Below are positions 62,634-64,000 of a stretch of DNA of 64,000 nucleotides, piece by piece. The position numbers were made by a program, and so were the translations under genes. Under the pieces are notes generated by a model. The model did no database searches, was not told where the DNA came from, and was given only the letters and a program-made list of their open reading frames with translations. Location of the stretch: positions 1,488,001 to 1,552,000 of the forward strand of contig OY970196.1 of assembly GCA_963708205.1 (NCBI GenBank). The letters are read 5' to 3'. The number at the start of each line of letters is the position of its first letter. Within the stretch, counting starts at the first letter, position 1. The DNA comes from CAVYTF01 sp963708205 (lineage in GTDB: Bacteria; Bacteroidota; Bacteroidia; Chitinophagales; Chitinophagaceae).

Positions 62634-63350
62634 TTACAATATATTAGAAAGAATTTTGCTCCCTAAAAATTTATCCAGTTTATTTTCTTTTAAAACTTGT
62701 ATTGTTTCAATTTGACATTTCCTGTTAAATCGTTGGTTAAGTGTATAATCAACATATTGACCAGTATTTGATGCAGTTTTAGATGCAGGATATAACAAAA
62801 CACTTTTATCACAATCCCAATAATGATTATAAACAAACATTTGCTTCAAATCTTCGTCTGATGGTGTCAAATCTTCTATTATTTTCCATTTCGTATCCAA
62901 AACAATTGTTTTATAAGTGTGTTTTATAACAATGTCTGGCCTTATTGTTTTACTCCTGTAATTGTCAGTGGGCTTCCAAAAATCTGCGCTTTGTTGACGA
63001 TGAACGGTTATTCCAAAATGACCTTCTTCTTTCTTAAATCTTCTATAAACAAATTCCTCCCAAAGCTTATTCATATCGAATAAAATAGCTATTACATTTT
63101 CCCTTCCGCCTTTAATATCCGGACGATAATTTAGAAGTAACATTTTGCTGATGAGCATCGCCCCTTTATATCGATCTGTTTTGCGATTATAAATTAATCG
63201 TTCAAACGTTTTTGCTGTAGCAATACAATCTGAAACTTCAGGGAAATCCGTTTTTAAAAGATTTACTTTATCTATTAAAAGAGAACTATTACTTATAGAA
63301 GAAATTAAACAAAGTGTTTTATCAATTACAGAATTTAATTGTACATACAA
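62634..63350 (-). pseudogene. mcrC-like restriction subunit, N-terminally truncated
   Basis: C-terminal 238 residues of a McrC-family protein (normally over 400), the nuclease partner of the McrB GTPase in modification-dependent restriction. The segment AMLISKMLLLNYRPDIKGG, then FDMNKLWEEFVYRRF, and the PD-(D/E)xK core TIRPDIVIKH with VLDTKWKII are all in place. The N-terminal half is missing; upstream, sequence of an unrelated secreted protein begins on the other strand at about 63350. No mcrB is found. The remaining piece is probably not functional. Confidence 0.75.
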
Positions 63351-63614
63351 GATGGTATGGTCAGCTACATACCAGGTGGTGGCGAGGTAACGACTGATAC
63401 TTCAGGAAATGTTTTCGTGGTAGGGGCATCTTATGGTGGACCAACTTACCCTTATGTGAATCCCGGAAACGGAGCCTTATGGATCCTAATCCTATTGTCG
63501 GAAGAGTTGGTCGGCAATATTGTTAAATTTGATCAGGCATCAAATCTTTCATGGTCTACTACCTATTATTGCAAAAACAATTATTTAGTGTCCTTTTACA
63601 ATATTTATTCTAAC
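63351..63614 (+). pseudogene. Fragment of a secreted SBBP-type beta-propeller repeat protein
   Basis: In + frame the fragment reads GGGEVTTDTSGNVFVVGASY, then PYVNPGNGA, and NIVKFDQASNLSWSTTYY, the pattern of SBBP propeller repeats. Between NPGNGA and NIVKFDQ the frame is wrong: reading DPNPIVGRVG in the next frame restores the family sequence, so one base is missing near 63478 and one extra lies near 63516. Both ends are cut, by the mcrC remnant on the left and a probable IS end on the right. Confidence 0.6.
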
Positions 63615-63695
63615 TGTAAGCTCCCCTAAAAGTCGCTCATTTAAAAGTTGACAAAACCGTTAATTTTAAATGAGTAAATATGAAAAAGACAAGAT
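63615..63695 (+). mobile_element. Probable 5' end remnant of an IS3-family element
   Basis: The stretch from about 63615, TGTAAGCTCCCCTAAAAGTC and AAAAGTTGACA, resembles IS3-type terminal repeats. It is followed by ATGAAAAAGACAAGATTCAC at 63680, encoding MKKTRFT, the usual start of IS3 OrfA; the similarity then stops. No transposase remains. The rest of the gap up to 63829 shows nothing clear. Confidence 0.4.
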
Positions 63696-63829
63696 TCACA
63701 CGACCAGTAACTTGTACTATCTCTATAAAAACCCCCAGCATTCACAATCTCAGCCTACTAAGTTTTTTATCATATTATAGCTAAAATGTTTAGTATAGTT
63801 TCATACCTTAGCTTCTTAAAACAGCAGGT

Positions 63830-64000
63830 ATGTATCTCAACTGCAAGACCTATTATAGTTTTCGGTACGGCACTTTCTCTACTGAAGAACTTGTTGCAGC
63901 AGCAATTGAAAATGGCATTACTGCTATAGCATTGACCAATTTCAATAACACCTGTGATACATGGGAGTTTGTAAAGTTGTGTAATGAAAATAATATAAAG
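63830..64000 (+). CDS. DNA polymerase III alpha subunit (dnaE type), N-terminal part
   Basis: First 57 residues of a C-family polymerase, cut by the window edge. MYLNCKTYYSFRYGTFSTEEL then IALTNFNNTCDTWEFVKLC is the PHP domain opening; the usual metal-binding His of H-x-H is replaced by NCKT, as in several Bacteroidota alpha subunits. This form occurs both in the replicative enzyme and in the shorter ImuC/DnaE2-like mutasome polymerase, and the fragment does not decide between them. Confidence 0.75.
   Translation, partial: MYLNCKTYYSFRYGTFSTEELVAAAIENGITAIALTNFNNTCDTWEFVKLCNENNIK

Overview
The window reads as chromosomal DNA of an AT-rich Bacteroidota, most likely a member of the Chitinophagaceae. 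The evidence is: promoters of the phylum type (TTG, 19-21 nt, TANNTTTG), type IX secretion/gliding genes (gldE, gldD) in the synteny mutY-ssb-gldE-gldD, T9SS C-terminal sorting domains on secreted proteins, a 31-residue bS22/mS38-like ribosomal mini-protein next to rng, and many TTG or GTG starts. The family-level placement is inference.

Layout. 1-2.2 kb: a Kef-type antiporter cut by the window edge, kdsB and a nitrilase-family amidase. 2.3-6.1 kb: a tightly overlapping four-gene cluster (UbiA prenyltransferase, type III polyketide synthase, methyltransferase, FAD oxidoreductase) that looks like a phenolic-lipid or alkylquinone pathway. 6.1-10.3 kb: an opposite-strand operon of porin, Rieske lipoprotein, imelysin and di-heme oxidoreductase, probably for envelope metal/redox work, with a perfect palindrome beside its promoter. 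10.3-17.2 kb: tsaC-like, rnhB, ctaA, a DUF1003 protein, a membrane patatin phospholipase and tsaD, with a 21-bp tandem array and a family of short dispersed repeats between them. 17.2-26.5 kb: 2Fe-2S reductase and TetR, PfkB kinase, murI, sixA, a PurF-type amidotransferase, a MarR-pirin-YceI module with matching operator palindromes, and surA. 26.6-31.3 kb: the rimP-nusA-infB operon, with infB split by one extra base. 31.4-40.6 kb: DUF4834, ricT, holB, gpx, comF, radA, rng, the mini-protein, a TPR protein and HU. 40.7-50.6 kb: mutY-ssb-gldE-gldD, fasciclin, VanZ, PAP2, GT39, polysaccharide deacetylase, tatD and tRNA-Ser(GGA).

From 50.7 kb onward the DNA is more accessory. A NarL-type two-component operon with a membrane partner and a secreted protein sits beside a CCGTATTT palindrome region. 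It is followed by a small membrane ORF, a heme-oxygenase-like diiron oxidase (HDO) paired with a FeeM/LuxI-like acyltransferase, and three secreted proteins. Several of these genes share a leader element placed 12-20 nt before the start codon. This HDO-acyltransferase locus is the best candidate for an undescribed small-molecule system. The last 3 kb are broken: a metallophosphatase with two compensating indels, an mcrC remnant fused to a beta-propeller fragment, a probable IS3 end, and the start of a dnaE-type gene.

All assignments come from reading motifs by eye; no database search was possible.
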